Source: Pyrinomonadaceae bacterium (GTDB lineage: Bacteria; Acidobacteriota; Blastocatellia; Pyrinomonadales; Pyrinomonadaceae). Taken from it: 33,624 bases of DNA. Made by a program: the position numbers and the translations under genes. The stretch covers positions 1 to 33,624 of the forward strand of contig JALHNX010000040.1 in NCBI GenBank assembly GCA_022843305.1, read 5' to 3'. This document shows positions 23,674 to 31,550 of this stretch, in pieces. Position 1 is the stretch's first letter; each line of letters starts with the position of its first letter. The notes below the pieces were generated by a model, which did not search any database, was not told the DNA's origin, and saw nothing but the letters and a program-made list of their open reading frames with translations.

Positions 23674-24150
23674 ATGAGTGAAATTTCCAACGAAAATCTG
23701 ACAGAACTCGAAAAACGTTACCGGACAACCGTTTTGATAATTCTGGCACAGATTTTCGTTGTTTTGTTTTTAATTTCGGCTGCCTTTTTTTGGACTTTCA
23801 GAATTGAAACAAATCTTTCGGAACAAGATTATCTGACGCTTTGGGTCGGCGTTCTCTTTATCGCCCTCGGCGGTTTTATCTTGCGGCGGATGTTTTTCAA
23901 CTGGGAACGTTTAAAAAACATTTCGCTTTTAAAAGGCATTTCGGGAGTTTTGCGGACTTTGCAGAGAAATTCAATTATTTTGAGCGTCTTTGCCTTGCTG
24001 GTTGGAATTATCGGATTTTTGATCTCGATCTTCACCGGAAACGATTTCGATTTATTGCGTGCCGGATCTGTCGCTTTGGTTGTTTTTTTGATAAATTTTC
24101 CGCGAAAGAAGGTTTGGAAAACGATCATCGAAAATCTTGGAAAAGTTTAA
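23674..24150 (+). CDS. Four-helix integral membrane protein
   Basis: 158 aa; ATG at 23674, just after a TTG that is also in frame. Four predicted membrane helices (about 19-41, 52-70, 99-121, 129-145) have short loops, with a few basic residues in the middle loop (RRMFFNWERLKNISLLKG). No known family or active-site residues. It lies between the BamD-like and large TPR genes with short gaps (26 and 14 bases), so it probably belongs to the same transcript. Confidence 0.7.
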   Translation: MSEISNENLTELEKRYRTTVLIILAQIFVVLFLISAAFFWTFRIETNLSEQDYLTLWVGVLFIALGGFILRRMFFNWERLKNISLLKGISGVLRTLQRNSIILSVFALLVGIIGFLISIFTGNDFDLLRAGSVALVVFLINFPRKKVWKTIIENLGKV

Positions 24151-24164
24151 GAAGAGGTTTATAA

Positions 24165-26282
24165 ATGAATTTGAAGTTTTTATCTGCACCGATTTTGGCG
24201 GTTTTAGCCGCTTCATCCCCGTTATTCGCGCAAAACGAAGGCGCACCGGCGACACCGCGACCGACACCGCCGCCGACCAGAGTTGTTACGCCAACGCCAA
24301 CGCCGAAACTTTCGGAAAGTCTTTCCAAAAATCTTGAAAATATATCAAAAACCGAAGAAATATCGCGTGAACGCCGCGAACAGGCGTATGCCAAACTGCT
24401 TGAAGGACAGCGTTATATTTGGGCAATGAGCCGTCAGCGCGGACAAAGCAACTCAAGCACGGTGAGGCTTGCCAAACAAGCCCTGCAAAAAGCCGTCGAA
24501 CTCAATCCGAATCTGGCTGAAGGTTACACGGCACTTGCCGAGCTGACGCTGACCACGCCGCCGAGCGATATGAATGAAGCGATTTCGCTGGCATCGTTAG
24601 CCGTCAAAATTGATAAAAACAATTTCGGAGGTCAACGGATTTTATCGCGTCTTTACACGATAAAAAGCGGGCTGAACGACGGAAATCTCGATGCCGCCAA
24701 TACGCAGAAGGCAATAAGTGCGTGGAAGGAAATTGCCCGACTCGACCCGCGCAACGCCGAAGCCTGGGCATTTTTAAGCGAATTCTATAAACGCACCAAT
24801 AAAACCGAGGAACGAATCACGGCACTGAAAAACTGGCAAAGTTCGGCAACTCCGCTGGAAACACGGTTTTATCGAACGGTTCTCGGAAGTCAGGAAAATT
24901 TATCGCCCGAAGGCGCGTCGGTCAAGCTCGGCGAGGCGTTGTATGATGCCGGACGGATTCAGGAATCAATCGAGATTTTAAACCAATCGGTTTCCGACGA
25001 CCCTGAAAATCAGCAAACGGTCGAGCTTTTAGGAAAAGCACTCGAAAAGGCTGATCCGGCAACGGCGGCGACTGCGGTTCAAACGCTTCAACAGGCGATT
25101 TACGCGAATCCTGACAATATTTCGCTCGTGATGCTGCTGGCAAAAGTCCAATCGCGCTCGGGTAATTCAACCGAAGCGACGAAATTTATCAACGAAACGA
25201 TCACGAAATTAGCTGAAAAAGATAAAGCCGCCGCCGCCAATTTGCAAGTTTCGCTCGGCGATATGTATAGCGAATCGAATCGTCCCGACGAAGCCGCCGC
25301 CGCGTATCAGAAAGCACTGACAATTGCCGGAATTGACCAGAATAATCTGGCAACCGACAACGAACGCGAATTTACAATCGCCGTTTTTGAGAAAATCGTC
25401 CGCGCATATAAATCGGCAAATCGCTTTAACGAAGCGAAGTCTGCGATTGATAAGTCGAGAACGATTTTGGGCGAAGAAGATTCATTCAGCGACCGCCAAA
25501 TAATCGCGCTTTATCGTGAAAACGGCAAAAGACAAGAGGCATTGCAGGCATTAAAAGCGGCGCGTTTGCGGTTTCCTGACGATTACGGCTTTCTGCGTCA
25601 GGAAGCGACCGTTTTAGGCGAACTCGGAAAAGTTGACGAGGGCGTGGCGATCATCAGGTCGCTGATCGGCAAGAAACAGTCGGGCGTTTTGTCGCCGATG
25701 TATGACGATTTTACGAATTATTTGTTTATTTCGATGCTCTACAGCGATGCCAAACGCGGCAAGGAAGCGGTCGAAGCCGCCAATCAGGCGTTGGAAATTG
25801 CGGGCAGCGAAGATCGAAAACAGTTCGCAAAATTGACGCTTGCCACCGCCCAGCAAAATTCCGGCGATTTCAAAGGCGCGGAAACGACCTTGCGCGGAAT
25901 TTTGGCAGAATCGCCAAACAATCCGATTGCCCAGAACAATCTCGGGTATTTTCTCGCCGAGCGCAACGAAAAACTCGACGAGGCGTTGCGCCTGATTCAG
26001 CAGGCTTTGAGAGCCGATCCGGATAATCCGTCTTATTTGGATAGTTTGGGCTGGGTTTATTTCAAACAGGGCAAGCTCGATCTGGCGGAAGAATATCTGA
26101 AAAAAGCTTTGAAATTCGATGCTACATCGGCGACGATTCACGAACATCTCGGCGACGTTTATCAAAAGCAGGGCAAATTGGAGCTTGCCAAAACCTCGTG
26201 GCAAAAAGCCTTGACGCTGGCTTCGGATTCCGAACAGATAAACGGTATCAAAGCGAAACTGAACAAAAAGACGGCAAAATAA
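24165..26282 (+). CDS. Large exported tetratricopeptide protein
   Basis: 705 aa. A signal peptide ends near LFAQN. A Pro/Thr-rich linker (about 25-50) follows, then many TPR units to the C terminus. Examples are LAEGYTALAELTL, EAWAFLSEFYKRTNKTEER, AGRIQESIEILNQSVSDDPENQQTVELLGKAL, and the most regular ones near the end (NPIAQNNLGYFLAERNEKLDEALRLIQQALRADPDN and YLDSLGWVYFKQGKLDLAEEYLKKAL). TPR arrays act as scaffolds; the periplasmic location and BamD-like neighbour suggest envelope biogenesis. No enzymatic domain. A terminator follows. Confidence 0.85.
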   Translation: MNLKFLSAPILAVLAASSPLFAQNEGAPATPRPTPPPTRVVTPTPTPKLSESLSKNLENISKTEEISRERREQAYAKLLEGQRYIWAMSRQRGQSNSSTVRLAKQALQKAVELNPNLAEGYTALAELTLTTPPSDMNEAISLASLAVKIDKNNFGGQRILSRLYTIKSGLNDGNLDAANTQKAISAWKEIARLDPRNAEAWAFLSEFYKRTNKTEERITALKNWQSSATPLETRFYRTVLGSQENLSPEGASVKLGEALYDAGRIQESIEILNQSVSDDPENQQTVELLGKALEKADPATAATAVQTLQQAIYANPDNISLVMLLAKVQSRSGNSTEATKFINETITKLAEKDKAAAANLQVSLGDMYSESNRPDEAAAAYQKALTIAGIDQNNLATDNEREFTIAVFEKIVRAYKSANRFNEAKSAIDKSRTILGEEDSFSDRQIIALYRENGKRQEALQALKAARLRFPDDYGFLRQEATVLGELGKVDEGVAIIRSLIGKKQSGVLSPMYDDFTNYLFISMLYSDAKRGKEAVEAANQALEIAGSEDRKQFAKLTLATAQQNSGDFKGAETTLRGILAESPNNPIAQNNLGYFLAERNEKLDEALRLIQQALRADPDNPSYLDSLGWVYFKQGKLDLAEEYLKKALKFDATSATIHEHLGDVYQKQGKLELAKTSWQKALTLASDSEQINGIKAKLNKKTAK

Positions 26283-26303
26283 ATTTAAGACATTTATTTT
26301 CAT

Positions 26304-26334
26304 AAAAAGGCGGATTTATTCCGCTTTTTTATTT
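26304..26334 (+). terminator. Intrinsic terminator after the TPR gene
   Basis: A ggcgga / tccgc stem with a 4-5 base loop and a TTTTTT tail (26309-26330). Confidence 0.85.
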
Positions 26335-26404
26335 TGGAAAACGTAAACGATTAAAAGTTTTTATTAATAGCAAAATTACCTGAATTTTGTTTATAAGAAA
26401 ATCA

Positions 26405-26521
26405 TTCGGACAGAATTTTTGTCCGAACCTTATCCGAAAAGGCAACTGCGGTCGTAAGACGGCAGACGCAAAGTTTCGGGTCTTTTGAGAAAGACCGTCG
26501 AAACTACCGAAGTGAGGTTTA
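26405..26521 (+). promoter_or_regulatory. Candidate GEMM-type (cyclic-di-GMP-I class) riboswitch
   Basis: The RNA has the hallmarks of GEMM-I: ggcaa followed by a P2 hairpin closed by a GNRA loop (gtaa, 26454-26457; stem 26446-26453 with 26458-26465), the near-invariant gacgcaaag (26465-26473), then cgggtct and a long P3 hairpin to ctaccgaag (26504-26512). The outer stem P1 pairs 26426-26432 with 26513-26519, and its 3' strand contains the gaggt RBS of the CAP gene, so ligand binding would affect translation. A 7-bp hairpin just upstream (26405-26427) shares two bases with P1 and could compete with it. The ligand could be c-di-GMP or cGAMP; sequence alone does not decide. Confidence 0.75.
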
Positions 26522-27145
26522 ATGAACTTAAAAACTTTCCTATCAAAATCAGTCATTTTTTCCGCGCTTATTTTTTGTGCTTTCTCCGCAAATCTGTTTG
26601 CTCAAACCGTTAGAGCCGAAAAAACGGGTTCGGTCGCCGCCTACGTCCGTGACAAAGACGAAGATGCGGGACTTGTCAGAAAACGCACCGTTGAATCGGC
26701 AACATTAAAAACAAAATCGCCGGTCAAACCTCCGGCAAGCGAGGTTTGGGGTTTTGAAAAACTCGCTTTTTCGCTGATCAATCAAAAGCGCACCGAAATC
26801 GGTTTGCCGGCTTTGGAGTGGAGCGACGAGGTCGCAAAAATAGCGCGGATTCATTCGGAAAATATGGTGAAATTCAATTTTTTCAGCCATCGCGGAATTG
26901 ACGGAAAAACGGTTGACGGACGCGCCGATTCGCTCGGGGTTACGAAATGGACGCTGTTAGGCGAAAATATCGCCTACAATCGCGGATATGAAAATCCGAT
27001 TGAAACGGCGGTCGAAAAATGGATGCTGTCGCCGACGCATCGTGAAAATCTGTTAAATAACCGCTGGAAAGAATCGGCAATCGGCATCGCCATAACCGAC
27101 GACGGCACGTATTATTTCACGCAGGTTTTCATCAAACGAAAATAG
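26522..27145 (+). CDS. Secreted CAP (SCP/YkwD-like) domain protein, riboswitch-linked
   Basis: 207 aa with a Sec signal peptide (cleavage near LFAQT). A linker of about 60 residues precedes a CAP domain: LINQKRTEIGLPALEWSDEVAKIARIHSENM, FFSHRGIDGKTVDGRADSLG, GENIAYN, KWMLSPTHRENLLN and the final strand ITDDGTYYFTQVFIK. The SH, GEN and THREN residues match the CAP site. It resembles the product at 6301-6849, so the two are paralogues, but only this one follows a GEMM-type leader. The start is fixed by the RBS in that leader. It probably acts in the cell wall or outside the cell. Confidence 0.9.
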   Translation: MNLKTFLSKSVIFSALIFCAFSANLFAQTVRAEKTGSVAAYVRDKDEDAGLVRKRTVESATLKTKSPVKPPASEVWGFEKLAFSLINQKRTEIGLPALEWSDEVAKIARIHSENMVKFNFFSHRGIDGKTVDGRADSLGVTKWTLLGENIAYNRGYENPIETAVEKWMLSPTHRENLLNNRWKESAIGIAITDDGTYYFTQVFIKRK

Positions 27146-27150
27146 TTTTT

Positions 27151-27229
27151 AAGGCAAAAGGCAAAAGGTAAAAGGTAAAACTCGATGAAAAGTTTTACCT
27201 TTTACCTTTTGCCTTTTGCCTTTCGCCTT
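27151..27229. repeat. Heptamer array with inverted arm (AAAAGGC/AAAAGGT)
   Basis: Left units aaaaggc, aaaaggt (27151-27180) are mirrored as accttt and gccttt units (27191-27229) around a short spacer. The hairpin with its T-rich end could work as a terminator after the CAP gene. Confidence 0.9.
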
Positions 27230-27244
27230 TTTTATCCTAAATGA

Positions 27245-28165
27245 ATGACGGATAAAAGTTTCACGCTGCCGAGCTTTGCCAAGATCAATTGGCTGCTGCG
27301 GATTTTAGGCAAGCGTGAAGACGGTTTTCACGAACTGTTTACGATTTTTCAAACAGTTTCGCTTTTTGATGAAATTACATTTGACGAAAGCGACGAACTA
27401 AATCTGACCTGCAATATCGAAAATATTCCGGTTGATGAAACGAATTTAATTGTCAAAGCCGCGATGCTTTTGAAAAACGAATTCGCCGTCGAAAAAGGCG
27501 CGAAAATTCATCTTGAAAAACGAATTCCCGCACCCGGCGGACTCGGCGGCGGATCATCAAATGCGGCGGTCAGTTTGCTTGGGCTGGCGATTCTTTGGAA
27601 TTTGGATTTTGAATTTGAAAGACTGGTCGAAATCGGTGCGCGGCTCGGTTCGGACGTGCCGTTTTTCTTTTACGGCGGAACGGCACGCGGTTTGGGACGC
27701 GGAACGAAAATCGTTCATTTGCAAGATTTTAGCGAAAAATTCCTATTGATCGTAACCCCTGAAATTCACGTTTCGACCGCCGCAGCCTTTGCACGAATTA
27801 ACGCCCCATACTTGACAAAAGAATCCTCAAAAAGTATTCTCAAAATTTGCCAAAATGAAGCCGATAACTTCAATTTGCGGCAAAATGATTTTGCAAACGA
27901 TTTTGAAAAGAGCGTTTTCGAGTTCGAGCCTGAAGTCAGGCGTGTGAAAGAAAAACTTCTCGCATCGGGTGCAAAACAAGCAGTTTTAAGCGGAAGCGGC
28001 GCAAGCGTTTTCGCGGTTTTTGACAAAGAAGAAACACGGCAAGCGACATTAAAAGCCCTTGAAGAAGAAACAAACTGGCGAAAGTTTGCCGTAGCAACCG
28101 TTTCGCGCGATGAATATCGCGCCGCGCTTAAAAAGTGCGAAAGGTTGTTTCCGATTAGTTTCTGA
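27245..28165 (+). CDS. ispE: 4-diphosphocytidyl-2-C-methyl-D-erythritol kinase
   Basis: 306 aa GHMP kinase of the non-mevalonate isoprenoid pathway; it phosphorylates CDP-ME. The N terminus PSFAKINWLLRILGKREDGFHEL is diagnostic of IspE (K13, N15). The glycine-rich ATP loop IPAPGGLGGGSSNAA is at about 94-108. GSDVPFFFYGG holds the catalytic Asp, and the third GHMP motif is AVLSGSGASVFAVF. The ATG at 27245 is used; an ATG four bases earlier is out of frame. Repeats lie directly before it and a tRNA gene follows. Confidence 0.95.
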   Translation: MTDKSFTLPSFAKINWLLRILGKREDGFHELFTIFQTVSLFDEITFDESDELNLTCNIENIPVDETNLIVKAAMLLKNEFAVEKGAKIHLEKRIPAPGGLGGGSSNAAVSLLGLAILWNLDFEFERLVEIGARLGSDVPFFFYGGTARGLGRGTKIVHLQDFSEKFLLIVTPEIHVSTAAAFARINAPYLTKESSKSILKICQNEADNFNLRQNDFANDFEKSVFEFEPEVRRVKEKLLASGAKQAVLSGSGASVFAVFDKEETRQATLKALEEETNWRKFAVATVSRDEYRAALKKCERLFPISF

Positions 28166-28177
28166 AAATTTTTGCAT

Positions 28178-28252
28178 TGGGGCGTAGCCAAGTGGTAAGG
28201 CACCGGTTTTTGGATCCGGCATTCGTAGGTTCGATTCCTCCCGCCCCAGCCA
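28178..28252 (+). tRNA. tRNA-Gln (anticodon UUG)
   Basis: 75 nt including an encoded CCA. The acceptor arms tggggcg / cgcccca pair fully. The T arm has gttcgat, and the anticodon loop tttt-g-g-a gives UUG at positions 34-36. The sequence follows bacterial tRNA-Gln closely. The top pair of the anticodon stem (31-39) would be U-U, unlike the common G-C, a small oddity. Confidence 0.95.
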
Positions 28253-28268
28253 TATTTTTTTTAATCGG

Positions 28269-28304
28269 AGCGAGTAATCTTTTTTGTTGATTACTCGTTT
28301 TTTA
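28269..28304 (+). terminator. Intrinsic terminator after tRNA-Gln
   Basis: cgagtaatc (28271-28279) pairs with gattactcg (28289-28297) and is followed by TTTTTT. Confidence 0.92.
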
Positions 28305-28331
28305 TTGATTTTAGGGATGCGGTTTAAAACT

Positions 28332-28369
28332 GAAAATCCGAAATCCGAAATCTAAAATCCAAAATCGAA
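28332..28369. repeat. Heptamer array (GAAATCC) just before prs
   Basis: Units aaatccg, aaatccg, aaatcta, aaatcca, aaatcg run straight into the ATG of prs at 28370, so they occupy the RBS position. The array has no inverted arm here. Confidence 0.85.
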
Positions 28370-29326
28370 ATGAGCGTAACAGGCAACATCAAAGTCTTTT
28401 CGGGCAACGCGCACCGGAAATTAGCCGAAGAAATCTGCCGTCATTTGAGCTGCGATTTAGGCAAAGTCAGCACGGACAGATTTTCCGACGGCGAATTTAA
28501 TTTTCAGATCGGCGAAAATGTGCGCGGAACGGACGTTTTTATTATTCAGCCGACTTGTCCGCCAACCGACCGAAATCTGATGGAACTCCTTATTATGATT
28601 GACACTTTTGTCCGCGCATCGGCTGAGCGTGTGACGGCGGTGATTCCGTATTTCGGTTATGCGCGTTCGGATAAAAAAGACCGTCCGCGTGTTCCGATTG
28701 CGGCAAAACTGGTTTCAAATCTGATTACGACCGCCGGAGCGCATCGAATTTTGACAATTGATTTGCACGCTTCGCAAATTCAGGGATTTTTTGATATTCC
28801 GGTTGACCATTTATACGCCGCGCCGGTGATAGTCGAATATTTTCAAGCGAATCCGATTGAAAATATGATCGTCGTTTCGCCTGACACGGGCGGTGCGGAA
28901 CGCGCCAGAGCTTACGCGAAAAGGTTGAATACGGGTTTAGCTTTGTGCGATAAACGGCGCGAAAAAGCCAATGTCGCCGATATTATGAACATCGTCGGCG
29001 ATGTCGAAGGCAAAAATTGTTTGATAATTGATGATATGTGCGACACGGGCGGCACGATCTGCAAGGTTGCCGAGGCTTTGAAAAAAGCCGGTGCCGAAGA
29101 CATCTACGCGTGTTTTTCACACGCGGTTTTGTCGGGCAATGCAATCAATAACATCGCCAATTCGCACATTAAAAAAATTATTGTTACCAATACGATTCCG
29201 CTTTGCGAAAAAGGCAAGGTTTTGCACGATGAAGGACGCATCGAAGTTTTAAGCGTCGGAATGCTTCTGGCAAGAGGAATCAAATCAATTCACGACGAAA
29301 CCAGCGTTTCGTCATTGTTTATTTAG
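28370..29326 (+). CDS. prs: Ribose-phosphate pyrophosphokinase (PRPP synthetase)
   Basis: 318 aa, class I length. It makes PRPP from ribose-5-P and ATP for nucleotide, His, Trp and NAD synthesis. The family sequence is continuous: IKVFSGNAHRKLAEEI, STDRFSDGEFNFQIGENVRG, VIPYFGYARSDKKDRPRVPIAAKLV, LHASQIQGFFDIPVDHLYA, VVSPDTGGAERARAYAKRL and the PRPP loop LIIDDMCDTGGTI. The ATG is fixed by the N terminus, but the GAAATCC array sits where an RBS would be, so initiation here may be weak or leaderless. Confidence 0.97.
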   Translation: MSVTGNIKVFSGNAHRKLAEEICRHLSCDLGKVSTDRFSDGEFNFQIGENVRGTDVFIIQPTCPPTDRNLMELLIMIDTFVRASAERVTAVIPYFGYARSDKKDRPRVPIAAKLVSNLITTAGAHRILTIDLHASQIQGFFDIPVDHLYAAPVIVEYFQANPIENMIVVSPDTGGAERARAYAKRLNTGLALCDKRREKANVADIMNIVGDVEGKNCLIIDDMCDTGGTICKVAEALKKAGAEDIYACFSHAVLSGNAINNIANSHIKKIIVTNTIPLCEKGKVLHDEGRIEVLSVGMLLARGIKSIHDETSVSSLFI

Positions 29327-29330
29327 TCTG

Positions 29331-29396
29331 TTGTCCGTTGTCCGTTGTCCGTTGTTTTTTCAACTGACCACTGACCACTGACCACTGACCACTGAT
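29331..29396. repeat. Two adjoining heptamer arrays (TTGTCCG and TGACCAC)
   Basis: About three ttgtccg units (29331-29357), a short T-tract, then four tgaccac units (29364-29395). Unlike the other loci, the two arrays are not reverse complements of each other. They lie in the gap between prs and rplY. Confidence 0.9.
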
Positions 29397-29403
29397 AAAA
29401 ATT

Positions 29404-30057
29404 ATGGCAGATAAAGTTGTAGTAAAAGCAGAAAAAAGGGAAGGTCGCGGCAAAAACGATTCGCGTCGTTTGCGTGTCGAGAATAAAATTCCCATATCAA
29501 TTTACGGGGGCGGCGGCGAGTCGGTTGCGGCGGTTGTTGATTTAAAGGATTTGGCGGCGATTTTGCGAACCGATACGGGTGTTAATACCGTGTTTTCGCT
29601 CGATATTGCCGGAGTCGGCGCACACGACGTGATTTTTCAGGATCGTCAGATTGATGCCGTCAGAGGTCGTCTTTTGCACGCGGATTTACGCCGTATCGCA
29701 AAGGGCGAGAAGATGGAAATGACTGTTCCGCTTCATCTTGTCGGCGAAGCACCGGGACTTCAGGAAGAAGGCGCGGTTATCAATCAGCCGCTTCATGAAA
29801 TCAAGGTTATTTGCGAACCGGCAAATGTTCCCGATGCGATTGATATTGATGTTTCAAACCTGAACGCGGGCGAATCAATTCACGTTTCGGATCTGAAAGT
29901 CGGAAAAGGAATCGAGATTCAGGAATCGCCTGAAACGGTTTTGGCGACAATTGCAATCGTTCGTGAAGAAGAACTCGAACCGCAAACCGAAGCAGCGGGT
30001 GAACCCGAAGTTGTCGGTGAAGAAACTGCTGAAGGTGAAACCGAATCGGAAAGCTAA
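29404..30057 (+). CDS. rplY: Ribosomal protein bL25 / general stress protein Ctc
   Basis: 217 aa long (CTC/TL5) form. The N-terminal bL25 domain binds 5S rRNA (VVVKAEKREGRGKNDSRRLRVENKIPISIYGGG). The C-terminal TL5 beta domain runs VVINQPLHEIKVICEPANVPDAIDIDVSNLNAGESIHVSDL, and an acidic Glu-rich tail follows (EEELEPQTEAAGEPE). It belongs to the widespread prs-rplY-pth cluster. Confidence 0.95.
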   Translation: MADKVVVKAEKREGRGKNDSRRLRVENKIPISIYGGGGESVAAVVDLKDLAAILRTDTGVNTVFSLDIAGVGAHDVIFQDRQIDAVRGRLLHADLRRIAKGEKMEMTVPLHLVGEAPGLQEEGAVINQPLHEIKVICEPANVPDAIDIDVSNLNAGESIHVSDLKVGKGIEIQESPETVLATIAIVREEELEPQTEAAGEPEVVGEETAEGETESES

Positions 30058-30095
30058 TTTTTTGCAGGAAAGCGGGTTTGAAATTTTAAAAGGTT

Positions 30096-30674
30096 ATGGA
30101 TGCGCTTTCTGAAAAAAAATGGCTGGTCGTCGGGCTTGGAAATCCGGGCTTGCGGTATGAAAAAACGCGCCACAATCTCGGCTTTATGCTGATTGACCGG
30201 CTGGCGCAGAAACTTCAAACGCAGGTCAAACGCGAAGAATGCCGCGCACTTGTCGGTCGCTGTCAGATTGAAAATCAAACGGTCGAACTCGTTAAACCGC
30301 AGACTTTTATGAATTTAAGCGGCGAAGCGGTGAGCTGTTTGGTCAAAAAATCTGACCGGAGCGTTGAAAAGATGATCGTGGTTTCGGACGATTTGGCTTT
30401 GCCGTTCGGCAAGATTCGTCTTCGTCCGAAAGGTTCGCACGGCGGGCAGAACGGTTTGCGATCAATCATTGATTGTTTGCGAACGCCGGATTTTATTCGC
30501 TTACGAATCGGAATTCAACCCGAACATCCAATCGGCAGCGCGAGCAGTTTTGTGTTGGAGAATTTTTCCAAAAGCGATCTGACGGAAGTTGAAAATATTT
30601 TAGAAACAAGTGCCGACGCGATTTTTGACATCATCAAAAACGGAGTCGAAAAAGCGATGGCACAATACAATTGA
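30096..30674 (+). CDS. pth: Peptidyl-tRNA hydrolase
   Basis: 192 aa. It frees tRNA from peptidyl-tRNA dropped by ribosomes. Motifs: VVGLGNPGLRYEKTRHNLGF (N16, catalytic H26), KPQTFMNLSGEAV (N73), VSDDLALPFGKIRL (D98/D99) and GSHGGQNGLRSI (N119). In the last motif the common GGHNG has Gln instead of His; the essential Asn is kept. The ATG at 30096 fits the family start. It is followed by an inverted heptamer array. Confidence 0.95.
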   Translation: MDALSEKKWLVVGLGNPGLRYEKTRHNLGFMLIDRLAQKLQTQVKREECRALVGRCQIENQTVELVKPQTFMNLSGEAVSCLVKKSDRSVEKMIVVSDDLALPFGKIRLRPKGSHGGQNGLRSIIDCLRTPDFIRLRIGIQPEHPIGSASSFVLENFSKSDLTEVENILETSADAIFDIIKNGVEKAMAQYN

Positions 30675-30746
30675 TTTCGGATTGTGGATTTGGGATTTCG
30701 GATTGAAAAATAAATCCGAAATCCGAAATCCCAAATCCGAAATCGA
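30672..30746. repeat. Heptamer array pair (GGATTTC / GAAATCC)
   Basis: The left arm of gatttcg, gattgtg, gatttgg units (30672-30705) overlaps the TGA of pth. The right arm of aaatccg, aaatccc units (30711-30746) is its reverse complement, so it would form a hairpin between pth and rpsF. Confidence 0.9.
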
Positions 30747-30804
30747 ACAGCCCTTCTTGCTTTATTGAAAGGTAAAGCTGGAAAGCCAAAAGGAGGAAAA
30801 GAAA

Positions 30805-31227
30805 TTGGCAAATAGAATATATGAGGTGATGTTTATCGCGCAGCCGGAAACGACTGACGACGACATTGCGAAATTAAACGAAGCAATTACGAATTTAGTG
30901 GAAAAAGACGGCGGAACAGTTTCGGTCGTCGAAGGTTGGGGACGGCGCAGACTTGCTTACCCGATAAACAAGAAAACCGAAGGTTATTACGTTTTACTCG
31001 AAATCGCCGGTTCAGGGCAGGAAATTGCCGAACTCGAACGACGATTCAGAGTGAACGATATAATTATGCGTTATATGACCGTACGCGTTGACGAAGACCG
31101 CAAAGCGGCGGACAAAAAACGCACTAAACGCGAAAGCAAACGCCGCAGCAACCGCCTCGGCGGCGGTCAATCGGAATTCGGCGGAGCAAACGAAGCGAGA
31201 ATGGCTGATGAGGCACAGGACGCATAG
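30805..31227 (+). CDS. rpsF: Ribosomal protein bS6
   Basis: 140 aa with a TTG start at 30805, set by the strong aggagg RBS (30791-30796) and the family start ANRIYEVMFIAQPETTDDD. The core (VSVVEGWGRRRLAYPINKKTEGYYVLLEI, RFRVNDIIMRYMTVRVDE) is followed by an Arg/Lys-rich tail of about 35 residues longer than in E. coli. It heads rpsF-rpsR-rplI. The ssb gene often found between rpsF and rpsR is absent. Confidence 0.95.
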   Translation: MANRIYEVMFIAQPETTDDDIAKLNEAITNLVEKDGGTVSVVEGWGRRRLAYPINKKTEGYYVLLEIAGSGQEIAELERRFRVNDIIMRYMTVRVDEDRKAADKKRTKRESKRRSNRLGGGQSEFGGANEARMADEAQDA

Positions 31228-31246
31228 AAAAGGAGTTTAGAGAAAA

Positions 31247-31531
31247 ATGGAAAGAGATAATGATTTTAACGAAAATGATTTGAATCTGGACGTTAGTATT
31301 GATTCGGAAATCGAAAAAATGCCGCGCCGTTTTCAACGCCGCCGTCCGCGTCAGCTGGTTCCCGATTATGTTGATTGGAAGGACGTTGATTATTTGCGAC
31401 GCTTTATTCCCGAACGCGGAAAAATTCTGCCGCGCCGTATTTCAGGCGTGACGGCGAAAGACCAGCGGCGCATTTCAAAAGCGATCAAACGCGCGCGAAC
31501 AATGGCTTTACTGCCGTTCGTCGCCGACTAA
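31247..31531 (+). CDS. rpsR: Ribosomal protein bS18
   Basis: 94 aa. The ATG at 31247 has an aaggag RBS at the right spacing, so an acidic N-terminal extension of about 24 residues ([14 protein letters not shown]..) is real; an internal ATG at 31319 would give the standard length but has no RBS. The conserved body is [48 protein letters not shown]. It lies 19 bases after rpsF and 19 before rplI. No zinc-binding cysteines are present. Confidence 0.95.
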   Translation: MERDNDFNENDLNLDVSIDSEIEKMPRRFQRRRPRQLVPDYVDWKDVDYLRRFIPERGKILPRRISGVTAKDQRRISKAIKRARTMALLPFVAD

Positions 31532-31550
31532 ACTAAGGAGGATTTTTATA

